Shown: positions 23,262 to 37,700 of the stretch, piece after piece
Numbering within the stretch: the first letter of the stretch is position 1
Layout of the letters: the number at the start of each line of letters is the position of its first letter
From: Antedon bifida
Lineage: Eukaryota; Echinodermata; Crinoidea; Comatulida; Antedonidae
Direction: 5' to 3'
DNA: 64,000 bases
NCBI GenBank assembly: GCA_963402885.1
Contig: OY727102.1
Span: 2,480,001 to 2,544,000 of the forward strand
Translations under genes and position numbers: made by a program
Notes under the pieces: model-generated
What the model was told of the DNA's origin: nothing
The model's database searches: none
The model's input: only the letters and a program-made list of their open reading frames with translations

Positions 23262-26124
23262 TTTTTCGAAAATGTCCATTTACTAATAGTACAGGGATTC
23301 TTTTCAAAAAAATACCCACAATATGGCTATATATGCGCATATATTGCTTAGTATCATTTTATAGACCTAGGCTATAGTGACCAGTTTTGTCATAAATTAA
23401 AAGGGTCGAAATTTTGCTATTTTTTAACTAGAGTACAGGTTTTTTTTTCGAAAAATGTCCAAAATATAGACTTTTTAAAATTTAACAATTATTATGCGAT
23501 AATATGGCTATACATCCGCATATTTTGTTTTGTATCATCTTATAGAGCAATAATAACCAGTTTTGTCGAAAAGTTAAAGAGTCGAAATGTTGCGATTTTT
23601 TCGAAAAATACCCAAAATATCGACTTTTAAAAATTCAATTAATATGCGATAATATGGCTATATATCCGCATATATTGCTTTGTATCATCTTATAGAGCCA
23701 TAACAACCAGTTTTGTCGAAAAATAAAAGGGTCGAAATTTTGCAATTTTTTCGAAAAATGCTCAAAATATCGACTTTTTAAAATTCAATTAATATGCGAT
23801 AATATGGCAATATAACCGCATATATTGCTTTGTATAATCTTATTGAGCCATAACAACCAGTTTTGTCGAAAAATAAAAGGGTCGAAATTTTGCCATTTTT
23901 GAGAAAAATCCCTGTACTATAGTACAGGGATTTTTTCGAAAAATACTCAAAATATCGACTTTTAAAATTCAATTAATATGCGATAATATGGCTATTTATT
24001 ATATCCGCATATATTGCTTTGTATCATCTTATAGAGCCATAATAACCAATTTTGTCGAAAAATAAAAGGGTCGAAATTTTGCAATTTTTGGGAAAAATCC
24101 CTGTGCTATAGTATAGGGATTTTTTCGAAAAATGCCCAAAATATCGGCTTTTTAAAATTCAATTAATATGCGATAATATGGCTATATATCCGCATATATT
24201 GCTTTGTATCATCTTATTGAGCCATAACAACCAGTTTTGTCGAAAAATAAAAGGGTCGAAATTTTGCCATTTTTGAGAAAAATCCCTGTACTATAGTACA
24301 GGGATTTTTTCGAAAAATACTCAAAATATCGACTTTTAAAATTCAATTAATATGCGATAATATGGCTATTTATTATATCCGCATATATTGCTTTGTATCA
24401 TCTTATAGAGCCATAACAACCAGTTTTGTCGAAAAATAAAAGGGTCGAAATTTTGCCATTTTTGGGAAAAATCCTTGTACTATAGTACAGGGATTTTTTC
24501 GAAAAATACCCAAAATATCGACTTTTAAAAATTCAATTAATATGCGATAATATGGCTATATATCCGCATATATTGCTTTGTATCATCTTATAGAGCCATA
24601 ACAACCAGTTTTGTCGAAAAATAAAAGGGTCGAAATTTTGCAATTTTTGGGAAAAATCCCTGTGCTATAGTATAGGGATTTTTTCGAAAAATGCCCAAAA
24701 TATCGACTTTTTAAAATTCAATTAATATGCGATAATATGGCTATATATCCGCATATATTGCTTTGTATCATCTTATAGAGCCATAACAACCAGTTTTGTC
24801 GAAAAATAAAAGGGTCGAAATTTTGCCATTTTTGAGAAAAATCCCTGTACTATAGTACAGGGATTTTTTCGAAAAATACCCAAAATATCGACTTTTAAAA
24901 TTCAATTAATATGCGATAATATGGCTATTTATTATATCCGCATATATTGCTTTGTATCATCTTATAGAGCCATAACAACCAGTTTTGTCGAAAAATAAAA
25001 GGGTCGAAATTTTGCCATTTTTGGGAAAAATCCTTGTACTATAGTACAGGGATTTTTTCGAAAAATACCCAAAATATCGACTTTTAAAAATTCAATTAAT
25101 ATGCGATAATATGGCTATATATCCGCATATATTGCTTTGTATCATCTTATAGAGCCATAACAACCAGTTTTGTCGAAAAATAAAAGGGTCGAAATTTTGC
25201 CATTTTTGGGAAAAATCCTTGTACTATAATAGTACAGGGATTTTTTCGAAAAATATCCAAAATATCGACTTTTAAAAATTCAATTAATATGCGATAATAT
25301 GGCTATATATCCGCATATATTGCTTTGTATCATCTTATAGAGCCATAACAACAAGTTTTGTCGAAAAATAAAAGGGTCGAAATTTTTCCATTTTTTGGGA
25401 AAAATCCCTGTACTATAGTACAGTGATTTTTTCAAAAAATACCCAAAATATCGACTTTTAAAAATTCAATTAATATGCGATAATATGGCTATATATCCGC
25501 ATATATTGCTTTGTATCATCTTATAGAGCCATAACAACCAGTTTTGTCGAAAAATAAAAGGGTCGAAATTTTGCCATTTTTGGGAAAAATCCTTGTACTA
25601 TAGTACAGGGATTTTTTCGAAAAATACCCAAAGTATCGCCTTTTAAAAATTCAATTAATATGCGATAATATGGCTATATATCCGCATATATTGCTTTGTA
25701 TCATCTTATAGAGCCATAACAACCAGTTTTGTCGAAAAATAAAAGGGTCGAAATTTTGCCATTTTTGGGAAAAATCCCTGTACTATAGTACAGGGATTTT
25801 TTCGAAAAATACCCAAAATATCGACTTTTAAAAATTCAATTAATATGCGATAATATGGCTATATATTCGCATATATTGCTTTGTATCATCTTATAGAGCC
25901 ATAACAACCAGTTTTGTCGAAAAATAAAAGGGTCGAAATTTTGCCATTTTTGGGAAAAATCCCTGTACTATAGTACAGGGATTTTTTCGAAAAATACCCA
26001 AAATATCGACTTTTAAAAATTCAATTAATATGCGATAATATGGCTATATATTCGCATATATTGCTTTGTATCATCTTATAGAGCCATAACAACCAGTTTT
26101 GTCGAAAAATACCCAAAATATCGC
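23262..26124 (+). repeat. Satellite array, about 185-bp unit, about 15 copies
   Basis: Anchoring on ATGCGATAATATGG, units start at 23494, 23644, 23794, 23978, 24168, 24352, 24542, 24727, 24911, 25101, 25289, 25475, 25660, 25845 and 26030. The first spacings are 150 bp and the rest 184-190 bp. The longer units gained a perfect palindrome, CCTGTACTATAGTACAGG, within AAATCCC...GGGATTT. Some units (23978, 24352, 24911) carry an extra TATTATAT-like insert, giving a partial dimeric period near 374 bp. Degenerate monomers at 23262-23490 mark the old edge, and the right edge is abrupt near 26124. There is no coding content. Confidence 0.95.
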
Positions 26125-28408
26125 AGAACATTCTTGTTTTCTTCAAAATATTCTCATTTTCAATTAGTACAATGTAATCTTTTATGTCAATACTTTTTAA
26201 TCAAAATCTGACTAATTTATAACCCTCTTAGCAACTTAGTTGCTGGAATAAAAATTAAATATATACTGTAAATATAAAACAGATAAATAAAGTATAATTG
26301 ATATAAACATTATTTTAGAGTCGGTAAAATAAATCAAAATTTGTTAACAAAACTAAATGATATGCACTTTCAAAAGCATCTTTAGCATATTTTGACCGCA
26401 AGTCGAGTTGTAAACTATAGTGACAATTTAACATAATATTGCATAGTTATAGAAACCCTAACACATACAATTTATTCAATAATTCATTAAATTACGGCCA
26501 AAAAAAATATTAGCCCTGTTTGGCTAAATTATTTGGGTTTTCTTCTCAATTTTGGTAAAACCAGCAATGACTTTAAGATGTTTATTTTAAGTTAACAAGG
26601 TGCATTATACAAAGAAAGAAATTATTATTAATATTAGTTTCTTAAATTATTAATGATACTCTAAAATAGTTAAAATACAGAACAGTATGGAAATAGTGAA
26701 TTTGCAGCAAAGAAAGTTGTAAAGAGCGAGATGGACAGACATACATGACATGACCAGACATATTTTGTGAATAAAATAAATCAGTCAAACTCCACAGTTC
26801 ATCTAATGTGAAGAGATAACGGTGTTTAAAATAACATTATTCCAACTTTTTAAAGACATGATGTGAACTTAGCTACAGTACTAGTATCTTCTCAAACTTT
26901 AATCCCTATTAGGACTCAACACAAGGACGTAAGCGTACCACAAGTGAGTTGGCCAATCACAAGCGACAGTTCGAATAACCCATCGCTTATGATTGGTCAA
27001 ATTCCATGCGTTACGTGTTTGCGCTGCGTCCTAGTAGCAACCAAGCTTAACACGTGTTTGCGGCATGACAAACACATCAGGTAGAAGACAATATCTGCTA
27101 AACAAACAGTGCATACAAACAATTGTATACTGTACATACAGCACTTCCACAAATCCATAAATCATTATTATCACCGTCGATCATCAATCATCATCCTATT
27201 TACAATATTTCTCGAAACTCTTCTTAAAGAGCTTACGTTTAACAGTGCACGATCATTAGTGAAATTAATTATGATGTAATACTCATATACGCAGACGTTA
27301 CACTAGTCTTTCCTCGAGTCTCTAGTTAATTAATCTCTTTTTTTTACGCTGTTAGTATTCCTTTACACCAGGCACCATCTGAATCTTGGATTTTGTTCGC
27401 GTTTTTACGCCTCTCTTCCCGTAGGAATATCCGCTAAAATAATTATGTTATTTTTATCTGGGACATGATTCCTGAACATGAAATTTTAACGACCTACTAC
27501 TATAACACAATCTTGAATTCTTATAATTTAGTTTGAACTGAAATAGTTATTATTTACAATTCATGAATCGACAACACACTCTTGCTAATTTTCTTATTAT
27601 TTTACATTTTAGTAGGCTTTTTTCATAATTATTTAAAACGCAATTCATTTCTAAATTATTCATAATAATCTTTCTAAATCTTTCTTTAATAATTTACATA
27701 AACGTGCAATATAAAAATATTATAGTAAGTTTTGATACGATACGAGTTGCACAGATTTTTGCTTAGCCTTTCACGCTGTACTTAATGATGTAACTGAAGA
27801 TTCTAGTTAATTCAGATTTAGCTCAGAAAACAAATTAAAAATGGTTTATACCGAGGAATATCAGCATAGAGGGCGCTGCTGTGTGAATACAATTTGTTGA
27901 AAGACCACTGCTGCAATTTCAATTCAATTGACCTCAACATAAAACAAATTGCCAACGAAAAATAATCCTAAACATTTTTAAACAAATACATTATTTGTGA
28001 TTTTTTGACCAGCAAAACTAATCTACTGATTTAGTACCCTAAGGTGTAATATAAATATTAAAATTTAAATGTTAGTGTATACGTAAATTAACAAAAATGA
28101 AAATATTAATTCTATCTAATAAAGTATTTAAAAATTTCTATTACTGTAAATTAAATGATATTTAAATAAAATATGATCTATTTACTTACTCTTAATTATA
28201 AAAGTAAATTAAATATAATTTTTTTAATGTAGAAATATAATTAAAATATAAAATGAAATAATATGATTGAATACATTTTTCATACATTATCAAACGGTCA
28301 CAAGCATCAACATCGATTACAAGTACACCTGGTTAGCACCTTTCAGTTTTTATGTTCTTTTTATTGTTGAGTTGTTTCAGTTGATGTTTTTGTTTATTTT
28401 TTTGTTTT
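26125..28408. other. Intergenic between satellite and AKAP7-like 3' end
   Basis: Very AT-rich. One complete family-2 foldback element is at 26901-27049, and nothing else is recognised. Confidence 0.5.
26901..27049. repeat. Family-2 foldback element, isolated copy
   Basis: Left AATCCCTATTAGGACTCAAC, right GCTGCGTCCTAGTAGCAACC. Internally TGAGTTGGCCAATCACAAGC is opposed by TTATGATTGGTCAAATTCC. It is the one complete copy not lying upstream of a GPCR gene. Confidence 0.7.
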
Positions 28409-28545
28409 AAAGCTCTGTCTACACTATAAAACTAGTTTGAAGAACAAAGTGTGATGTGCCTAAATATGGTAGTGATATGACATCATCGTGTCCATGGTCA
28501 CATCACAGTTTTTGTCACATTAGTTTGATAGTGTAGACAGAGCTT
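28409..28545. repeat. Family-1 foldback element
   Basis: Left arm AAGCTCTGTCTACACTATAA, right arm TTTGATAGTGTAGACAGAGC, with the internal GTGATGTGCC / CACATCACA pair. It lies just beyond the inferred 3' end of the AKAP7-like gene. Confidence 0.8.
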
Positions 28546-28601
28546 AAGACAAGTGTTGTTCCTAAAAAAGCCGATATTCACATTCGGTAAATATTACCTT
28601 T

Positions 28602-28607
28602 TTTATT
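28602..28607 (-). terminator. Candidate polyadenylation signal, AKAP7-like gene
   Basis: TTTATT on the plus strand reads AATAAA on the minus strand, about 145 nt past the stop codon at 28751. Confidence 0.4.
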
Positions 28608-28750
28608 GAGCACATTTCTTGCAAAGTGGTTGGCACTGTAATAATTAATTCTTTGTTGCGCCCAGTTAATGTTGTCCCTACTTCATTTGTTAAAATGTTT
28701 CAGACACTGCATTATTTGTTTCTTAAATGATCCCAGATGTTTTTTCTTTT

Positions 28751-31700
28751 TTACATTTTATCAGGGCCCTCTGTTGGTGAAGTGTTTATTTCTTTAGTCT
28801 CCTGTTGCAGTGGATCCTCACTAGGAATATCATCACAGCTTGTTGTAAGGTCAGCAGTTCTGTCAAGGCTGGATTCAGAGACTAATTCACTTGTACTGTC
28901 CTCTTCTTTAACAGACGTTTCAAGAGCTTCTAAAAAAAATAATGTTCAAAAAATATTATTTTGTATCTCAATTCACATTCAAGCATGTTAATTAGACATT
29001 CGTTAAAAAAAAGTGGGTCATTTTGAAGTATCATAATAAATAAGTTTGACTTCCAAACATATCTCAAAATGCAACGCGCTTGTTTGGCTACTCTGTATGC
29101 ATAATCATAAAACTTCCTCGCGATCTGTGTGAGAACACCTTCTCAACCGTGACGAGTTGTAAACAATCCTAATTAGCATCATGCATAATGCATACTCGTG
29201 GTTTGAAATCTTTGTTTACTTTCACTCGCGACGATTTTCCAGACAAAATGTAATCAAATTAATTTACCTGTTAATTACGTAAACTTGTTGTTTTTGGCTT
29301 GAATTTTCGACTTAAAGTGAATAATTTTAATATTACTTTAATATGGCCAATTTAAATTTAGAATATTTTGACTTTCATAGTTTGTGTTTCAAAGGACAAT
29401 ACATCTTTAAATGAAAAAAATATCAGGGAAAAAAATCAAATAAAAAAATAATTTCATTAAATGCAATATAATGCTAAATAAATGCAATTACTTGGAGAAT
29501 ACATTAATAACTTTTGACAGACTCCGTAACCATTGATATTGTGTTCTTTTTCTGTTCTTTAAGATCTTGAATAAGTTTATTTAGTGGTTATAAGTCTTGG
29601 TACTTACTTTTGACAGACTCAGTAACCATTGATATTGTGTTCTTTTTCTGTTCTTTAAGATCTTGAATAAGTTTATTTAGTGGTTGTAAGTCTTGGTACT
29701 TACTTTTGACAGACTCCGTAACCATTGATATTGTGTTCTTTTTCTGTTCTTTAAGATCTTGAATAAGTTCTTTCAGTGGCTCTAACTCTTGGTACTTACT
29801 TTTGACAGACTCCGTAACCATTGATATTGTGTTCTTTTTCTGTTCCTTAAGATCTTGAATAAGTTTATTTAGTGGTTATAAGTCTTGGTACTTACTTTTG
29901 ACAGACTTCGTAACCATTGATATTGTGTTCTTTTTCTGTTCTTTAAGATCTTGAATAAGTTCATTCAGTGGTTGTAAGTCTTGATTACTACTGGCTGATT
30001 CAATCACTGGATCGCCAATCAAGTCCACTCCATCATCTTCTTCTTCTAACTCTCCTAAATTTCAAACAGTAGTATTTATATTTCACATAATATGACACAA
30101 ACAATACAATTGATCTCTCTCAATACCAATATCTTGGATCTATTAAATGAGTAAACATTGCATGAAACAATAATAATAATGAAAGCACTCAGAAACTAAG
30201 TGAAGTACTTGGAAAAATATTGCCACGGAGGGCGCATGTTGATATTTCGGCCCATGTTAAAAAATACAAATTTTTCTTTTATATTTGTAAAGTTATTAAT
30301 GAACTGATTTTCTTGAATTTCAATAGCCATGTTCTGTAAGTATATACCTATTTACACCCAAAAAATTGAGATTGATAACTTGAAAATTGTAGGCGCTATT
30401 GTGCTAACAAACAAATGAAAGCACTCAGAAACTGAGTGAAGTACTTGGCAAATATTGCCACAGAGGGCGCATGTTGATATTTCGGCCCATGTTAAAATAA
30501 TAAAATTGTTTTTTTTGTGTTTTTTTGAAGTTATTAATAAACAAATTTTCTTTATTCTTTGAAGATAATTATGATAGTGTGGTAGCTTGATTGTTAAGGT
30601 GCTTAGGTAATGATATTAGGGCCTCAATCCTGACAAACATTCATGCTGAAAACAAATCCTCTCCCATATACAAGACCGAGTATCTTTTGTTTACATTTGT
30701 CATCTGAATTAATTGCCATATCAGGACAACAAAAAAAAGGAATTAATTTGTTTCATCATTTAATAAAATAAATGACTTTTTACATCCACTTTGGTTTTTA
30801 GTTTCTTTTGTTTTATTCTGGACTCTGTCCAAACAAAAATTGCTATTGGTAATTTTTAGCAATGTGCATAAAAACCTTATAATTACCATATGTTCCAAAA
30901 TAGAATTCTTGAAGCTTGGCATAGTAGCCATCTCCTGTCTTTGGTTTAGTAATCGAACACAGTTGAAGACCTCTCATAACCTGTGCTCCAAAATATTTAT
31001 TACTATGCTCCTTATAAACCTCTGACTTTATGCGTCGTACACCTTTTTTGCGCAGACTTGGAGCACGAGAGAGTTTCATTACAGTGAGGTGGGGTTTAAA
31101 ACCCCGCTCACCCGTTGACGATATACCATGTTCTTTAAAACATCTTTCGACAATTTCTAGAAATTAGAAATAAATTATAGTTGTTCCAATTCTTGCAAGT
31201 TAGGGTTAGGGTTATGTAATTTATGTGTTAAACTCTCCATACCTTACTGTATAAATTGAAATATTTGAACTTTCAAAAGGACAATAATTTAATGAATGTG
31301 TACAGTTTATATATTTTACAAATTACTATTATATAATTGTATAAGTAAAAACTAATTTATGTATTAAAGTAAAATCCTGTGGTACTTTTGTACTGTACTG
31401 GTTTTTGTACATATTGTCAATCTGTGATTTGGCTAGAATCAACTAAGCTTCAATACTATATATTACTGTATCTTTTTTATTTAGGTTATATAATATATTG
31501 TATCAGTTAAACCTACCTGCAATATTATACAAGACCTCGATTGTACTGTCGTCATCTAAGATACGGGCAAACATAACTTGATTGTTAAAATGACTTAAGC
31601 CTTGAAAGTGGATCAGTAACTTCTCCTCTCCAAATTTCACAGATAACTCTTTATGGGATGCTTCCAGTGCTTTCTTGGCCCTGATCAATGAAACAAATTA

Positions 31701-34700
31701 TTAATAAATGTCTTATTCTGAAAGGTTGCAACTTTGGTAATATTGGAAACAAACAAAATATTCTAGTGCCATAATATCATCAATGATATCACTCACTTTT
31801 CAATTTCTTCTTCATTCCCAAGATGCATGACCATGATGGTGAGATGCATTGTGGGTAACGGTATCATTGCATCTTTTAATTTCTCATCAAAGTTTAAAAC
31901 GTGATTCTGAACTTGCCGCAGAGATCGTTGGATCTAGGCAGATGAAAAAGAAAGAAAAAAATATCATTGGTAACTATGTCAAATCACAATTGAGAATATT
32001 GAAACAAAAAATTATATAAATGTAAATATAAACAGACAGGTTAAAAAGGTTTAGATTAGATATTTTAGCAAAGGCATAATGTTAGATAGAACAAAGAAAA
32101 CAGAAAAAGCAGATAGTATTTGCAGGATCTTGAGCAGGCCTTACCAACCCAATGGTTGAGACCACTGTTATTGCTAAATGTTATATACTGGCATTACTAT
32201 ATTTTAATTTGTCTACTTATTAAATTTAATTGATGTAAATTGACGCCATTAAGTTTTGTACTTTTTTTTGTTCAATAAACCAGAATAAATTTGATACAGT
32301 ACCACCAAAATTATTTTATCTCATTTATTTAAATTTCAAAAACTATTTGTTTTAAATAACCTTTGGATTTGAAACTTGTACTGCCACGAAGAAGTTTGGT
32401 GCAACTTTTTTGTTTTTATTGCCATCGTCATTCTCCGTAGCTTCACATCCCTTTTCTCCACCCTTTCGCTTCCTCTTCTTAGCTTTCTTTGCCTTTGCTT
32501 TCTTTCCTAAACCATTATCTGAAAGTTGAATTATAAAATACCACTTTTATTTATTAGACGATGTAAATCTGTTGTACGATATATAGTTGTTGTATAGTGT
32601 AAAACTATGTCTACACTATCAAACTTTATGCGACAAAAAATGTGATGTGCCCATATATGGACATAATGATGTCATATCACTACCATATTTAGGCACATCA
32701 CACTTTTTATGTTTGATAGTGTAGACAGAACATGGTGGTTGTACATTCAATGTGTAAAGCGGTCATCACACTTTTTGTCAAACTAGTTTGATAGTGTAGA
32801 CCGAGCTTAAAGCTAATCGGTAAACAGTTGATAAAGCAATTGATAAAAGGTTGATAACGGCAATCAAATGAAAAGTTGATAAGCTGATTTTGAGGACTGG
32901 AGATGGAAAAAATAGATACCAAAAAAAAAGATGCATGCTAAAAACGTACCATCAGCTAAACTTGCGACACTAGTCAAACTGACTGTATCGTCATCACCAT
33001 CAGCACTTCTGCCAACCGACAGATCCAATCCTAGGTCATCATCTGAAAAGAAGCTAGGCCCTAAAATGGATGTCTGCAAAGAACCAGTGGCAGACGACTG
33101 GAATGTAGGTGCGTGCTCAATACATGGTTTAGTGAATGAGTCAGGTGCAACCTTATTTTCTATGCTAATCTCACTGATAGTTAAGCAAGCATGCTTAGTA
33201 TCATGTTTAGTTGTGTGCACTCCTGTATTATTGGTTAGTAGTATTAGTTCCTCAGTAACTGAATGACTGTCTTTTAAATTAGTAACCAATGTATTAGGTT
33301 CTTTGGTAGCCTGACAGGCAAAGTCGTTTGAAGCATTTATCATAAGGCAATCGGAGACATCAATATCTTTCACTTCAAATATGTTAGCGTCATCAGAACG
33401 CGTGTCCATACTTGTTTCAAACTTATCGTCACAATCAATCAAACTTTCCTTTGATTCATTAACGTCGGTTCTGACAGTAGTTCTGACCGTAAAGTCAGAT
33501 TTGTTAGTTTCTGTTGCTGAATCAGATTGTGCTTTAGAATCATTTCCATCATCGGTATATCTACTAGTAAAGATAGATGCATTAGTTGAGTCATGCTCTG
33601 GTGGTGTTAAAGGTCTATTATTAAGTGACAAATGAAATGAACCTCCACCAGTATTAATGTTTGAAGAAGTGATATTATGAATGGTATCGTACTTTGCGAT
33701 GTTAGAATCGGAAGCAAGCATGCAATGTGAATTAGGCTTTCTACCTGATATTGTGCAAGTCGAATAAAACGATTCCGGTCGTTGACGAAGACACCTATCA
33801 GCAGTTTCTGACACCAAGGAAGCGGGGTCACCGGAGGAACCCAACACCAGATGATCAACTTTAGATGCACCCAAGAAATCTGGACTACTCCCAGAATCAC
33901 CCTTATAAAAGCTGTTGGTTAGTTCTAGATCTACATCAACTTTGTTATCCTGTTTCCCATAACAGTGGTGACAGAGAGTTTTGTGAGAAGTGTTAGAATG
34001 AAATTCAACAGTATGTAAGTTATGATCTAATTCCACACAAGTACATATATCAGTATCGTCTTCGTAAGAATCTCTACTAACAACACTACTACTACAACTA
34101 CTGCCCCTATACTTAATATTGCCTTGCTGTGGGCCGAATGCCTCGGGTGAAAGTTTATCGAGGCCCTCCTTCTTACGACGTTTTTTAAACCCAAACATCT
34201 TGTCGTTATCTGAATCTTTTTCCCAGTACAAACTGTACTGTTGTATATGTTGAAGATACGCAATGCTATGAGGATTATTTCTGATTAAATTATACCTATC
34301 CTGGCAATCGTCGCAAAATGGATGATGCGAATTGAGATTATTACAAAGTTGAAAGCAATCGCAGCGATAATTATCAGGCGATGGAGAGCGCGGATCGTAC
34401 TGATCACACAATCTATTTCTAACATGAATTTGCGTGGTTTGATAGTTGTTAAAAGCATTATTTCCAAATCTACACTTACACAAGCCTAAATCACTAAGAT
34501 CGGCTACAGATCCGTTTTGCGAAGAGTCGTACGGTTCTAAATCTTGCGGCGATAACGTATATAAATTAACATCCTTTAAACGTCGCTTGTTTTGCATCAG
34601 ACTAAACGTGTTACTCATTAACCAATCATCAATCGGCAAATTTGATGGTCGACCTATACGATCCCGTGCGCTGTAGAATTTCTGGTCAGGACGACCGCCA

Positions 34701-37700
34701 TCTCGTTTATATCCGTATCTGTCGTAACCATTATGTCGGTCATAACCATTCCGTCTATTATTATTATAATGCTTATTTCCACGATTATTTTCCCAGTTAT
34801 GTGAAAGACTTGAATATCCGTTTAAGACAAAATAGTCCTGATTAATTTTAAACCGACGCATTCGTATATCATCATGATAGCGTCCATATGACCTGTTGTA
34901 ACGACCTCTTGAGTTGAAATTTCCATGAAATCTTGGAGCTTTATTTAATTCGTTTAGCTGCGAAGATACAAAAATATAAAATATGAAAAAATATGAAAAA
35001 CAAAATAAAATAAATAATAAACAAATAAATTAAATAAAATATGAAAAACAGTGTTATTATCCTGCATTGGTAAACCACATGTTAAAACTTGCTGGGGTCA
35101 AATCTAATGGTTGGTTAATAATTAACATTTGAAGTGTTGTGAACAGGTGCTTATAATTGATCTGTGTTCATATTGCATTGCAATAAAAATGTAACCTGGC
35201 CATGTTTCAACAATAAATATATTTATTTTCAAAGAAACATACTGTTATTATAGCGCATTTATTTTTTCCAATTGTTACATACAGGTTCATGTCAGTTAAT
35301 GGTTGTTGTCTATTTTTTTCATTTTTCATGCATCATGCATAAACATTTTAATAAATGATGCTACACAACACATGCCTTTCAATGAGCAATATGATATCGT
35401 CATTTTATTTGACAATAAAGGAATGTTGAATTTAAATTGTATTGTAATCAAATGTTGACATTTATCAAATAAATGAATCCACAAGACCAATTAATAACCA
35501 AACAATTATGTTAAAATAAGGTAGCAACAATCTGTTTAGAGCTAGATGAAAATCTATGACCACAGATCATGTCAAAGAGAAGGATAGATAGAGACCTTTG
35601 AGTCTAAAGAATACAACCCTAATATAATTTTAAAGAGGGAGAGAGAGCAACAACAACAACAACAACCTGAGCAGAAATATGTGGTAAGGTTATCATTGCA
35701 GACAAACACAAGATCTTGCTTGGACAAAAATACAAAACACTGGCTTGAACCCAGACTCACAATTTAAAGGTACATACTAGTGAACAAGAAAATGTGCCTA
35801 CAGTATAGTCAATTTCTAATAAATTGCCCACTACAGTTACCTAGTGTAAAATCAAACACAATATTTCAGTATTCTACGGTATGTTAAGTAATCAACAAAA
35901 TATTTTAAGCACCTGTAAATAACACTCCAGAATAAAATGATAAAATACAAAACTACATTCATTAGTCATGATTTCTACACCAGCTACTTCTAATATCAAA
36001 GCTTTATAGATAATTAATATACCGTTAATAAATGTTTCCTATTGATTACTGTACAGTAGTAGAAAAGATACCTTTCACAAAGTGGTTACCAGCACAGGTA
36101 TTTTTAAAATGTTGTTTAAAACCTTCCCAGTACAATTCACAAGAATTTGTATTTTAGGAAAAAACGTACAAACGCTCTCTCTTATATTATAGCATAGATT
36201 ATAATTAATTATTTGTAACTACTGTGGAGTAGCTTTGCGTCAGGGTGTTTGTCTGTTTGTCGAGTAATTGTATCCCACAATCCCCAGCCTTTTTTCGCAA
36301 GTAGTCTCACTGTACCTTATAGTAGTACAAATTACGTCAGAGTAGGGAAAAACATCTGACCAATTTCTAAGTATATTGTATTCTTTTCTAAACTGGTTAA
36401 GATTTATTTTATATCCTAAGTTTTGCTGTTAAAATAAAGCACATTTACAAAGTTCATTCAACTATTAGTTGACTATCTTTGCTACAAACATTGTGCATGC
36501 CAGTAAGTTTTAGTTTCGTTTTCAACATATACCATTTAATGGTACATGATCACTTCCTGAACGATCAATACATTACTGGGTATGGTGAACTAGGCATTCC
36601 TACTCCCAGTCAATGATTGACATTCTACATTAAAGCATTTCTAGAGTCATAATTTGTACCATATACCGTCCCAAAACACGACCGAATGGATATCATCACT
36701 TTTAACAACTGAACAACGGTCTCTAGAACTTATACTGAATTACCATAGTCGATGCATTTTTGGCATTTTCCCTACATTTATCTACCTACTGTGTCCATTA
36801 GGTCACAAAAGTCTTACTGACATTTAAAATAAAAATTATGTTACACCACTCCAACTCCTTTAATGAGATCAAACAGTGATGCAGAGGTGGAATGGCAGGG
36901 GGAAAAAATATATATATATATATATATATAAACACAGTAGGCAAAGAACATTAATTCTAAACCGCCCGGTGATATACTGAAATTTAATTAATTAATTTGA
37001 AACGATAAAGATGAGGATATATAGATAGAACGTCTAAGATCGTATTTCATTGCACTGATGTTGTTCGGCGTAACAACATAAAATGTTCGCAAAAAATGCT
37101 ATTATAAAACTCAAGTTTATCTTAATTCTACTATGCTGTCGAAAGTTCAGCAACATTATTCACGACATCACCTTAAACAATTCAGTGTCAATCAAGGACT
37201 TACGTAAGTTGGAAAAGCTCCAAAAAAAAATCTGTAAAAGCATCAGCTGATATAATTACTTAAAAAATTGTAAAGGCGTTTTTCAGAAATGAAAAACAAT
37301 TTTTTTTTTATGAAAATATATATACAGTATCTGGTATATATTTCAATTTAAAATATTACTTTTTTAGTTGGAAAAAATGCAATGTTGAAATGAAGAAATT
37401 GGTGGTTTTTTTCCTACCATGCTACACTGATAGACAATCTGGCTGGAGGCCAGCATTAACTGTCTTCTAAAACAGACAGATGTCATCATTATTTAAATGG
37501 TGCATCATATTTAACTTGTGCATTTGAGTGGTCTGACTAACACATCCAGGGTTGGGGAAATAGTCAGGAGGAGATCAGACTCCAAGATTAGATCCCCAAG
37601 AGTGCAATGATAACAATCTATAACAATATTTAAATCATACAGCAGACTTACTGTTCAATGGTATAAAACATCGTTATAGTTATAAACTTTTTGATGTCTT

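Noticed and set aside
23262-26124. CRISPR-like array
   Set aside because: The whole unit repeats with no unique spacers, and the genome is eukaryotic. It is a satellite.
29588-29821. Independent 77-aa gene made of repeats
   Set aside because: It is part of the 96-bp minisatellite derived from AKAP7-like exon 8. It begins and ends within repeat units.
32864-32949. C-terminal continuation of the exon 3 open frame
   Set aside because: A GTACGT donor at 32949 and an in-phase exon at 32518 that continues into the 2H domain show this part is intronic.
33381-34845. Plus-strand and alternative minus-strand frames over exon 3
   Set aside because: They are shadows of the 669-codon exon, with no family signatures.
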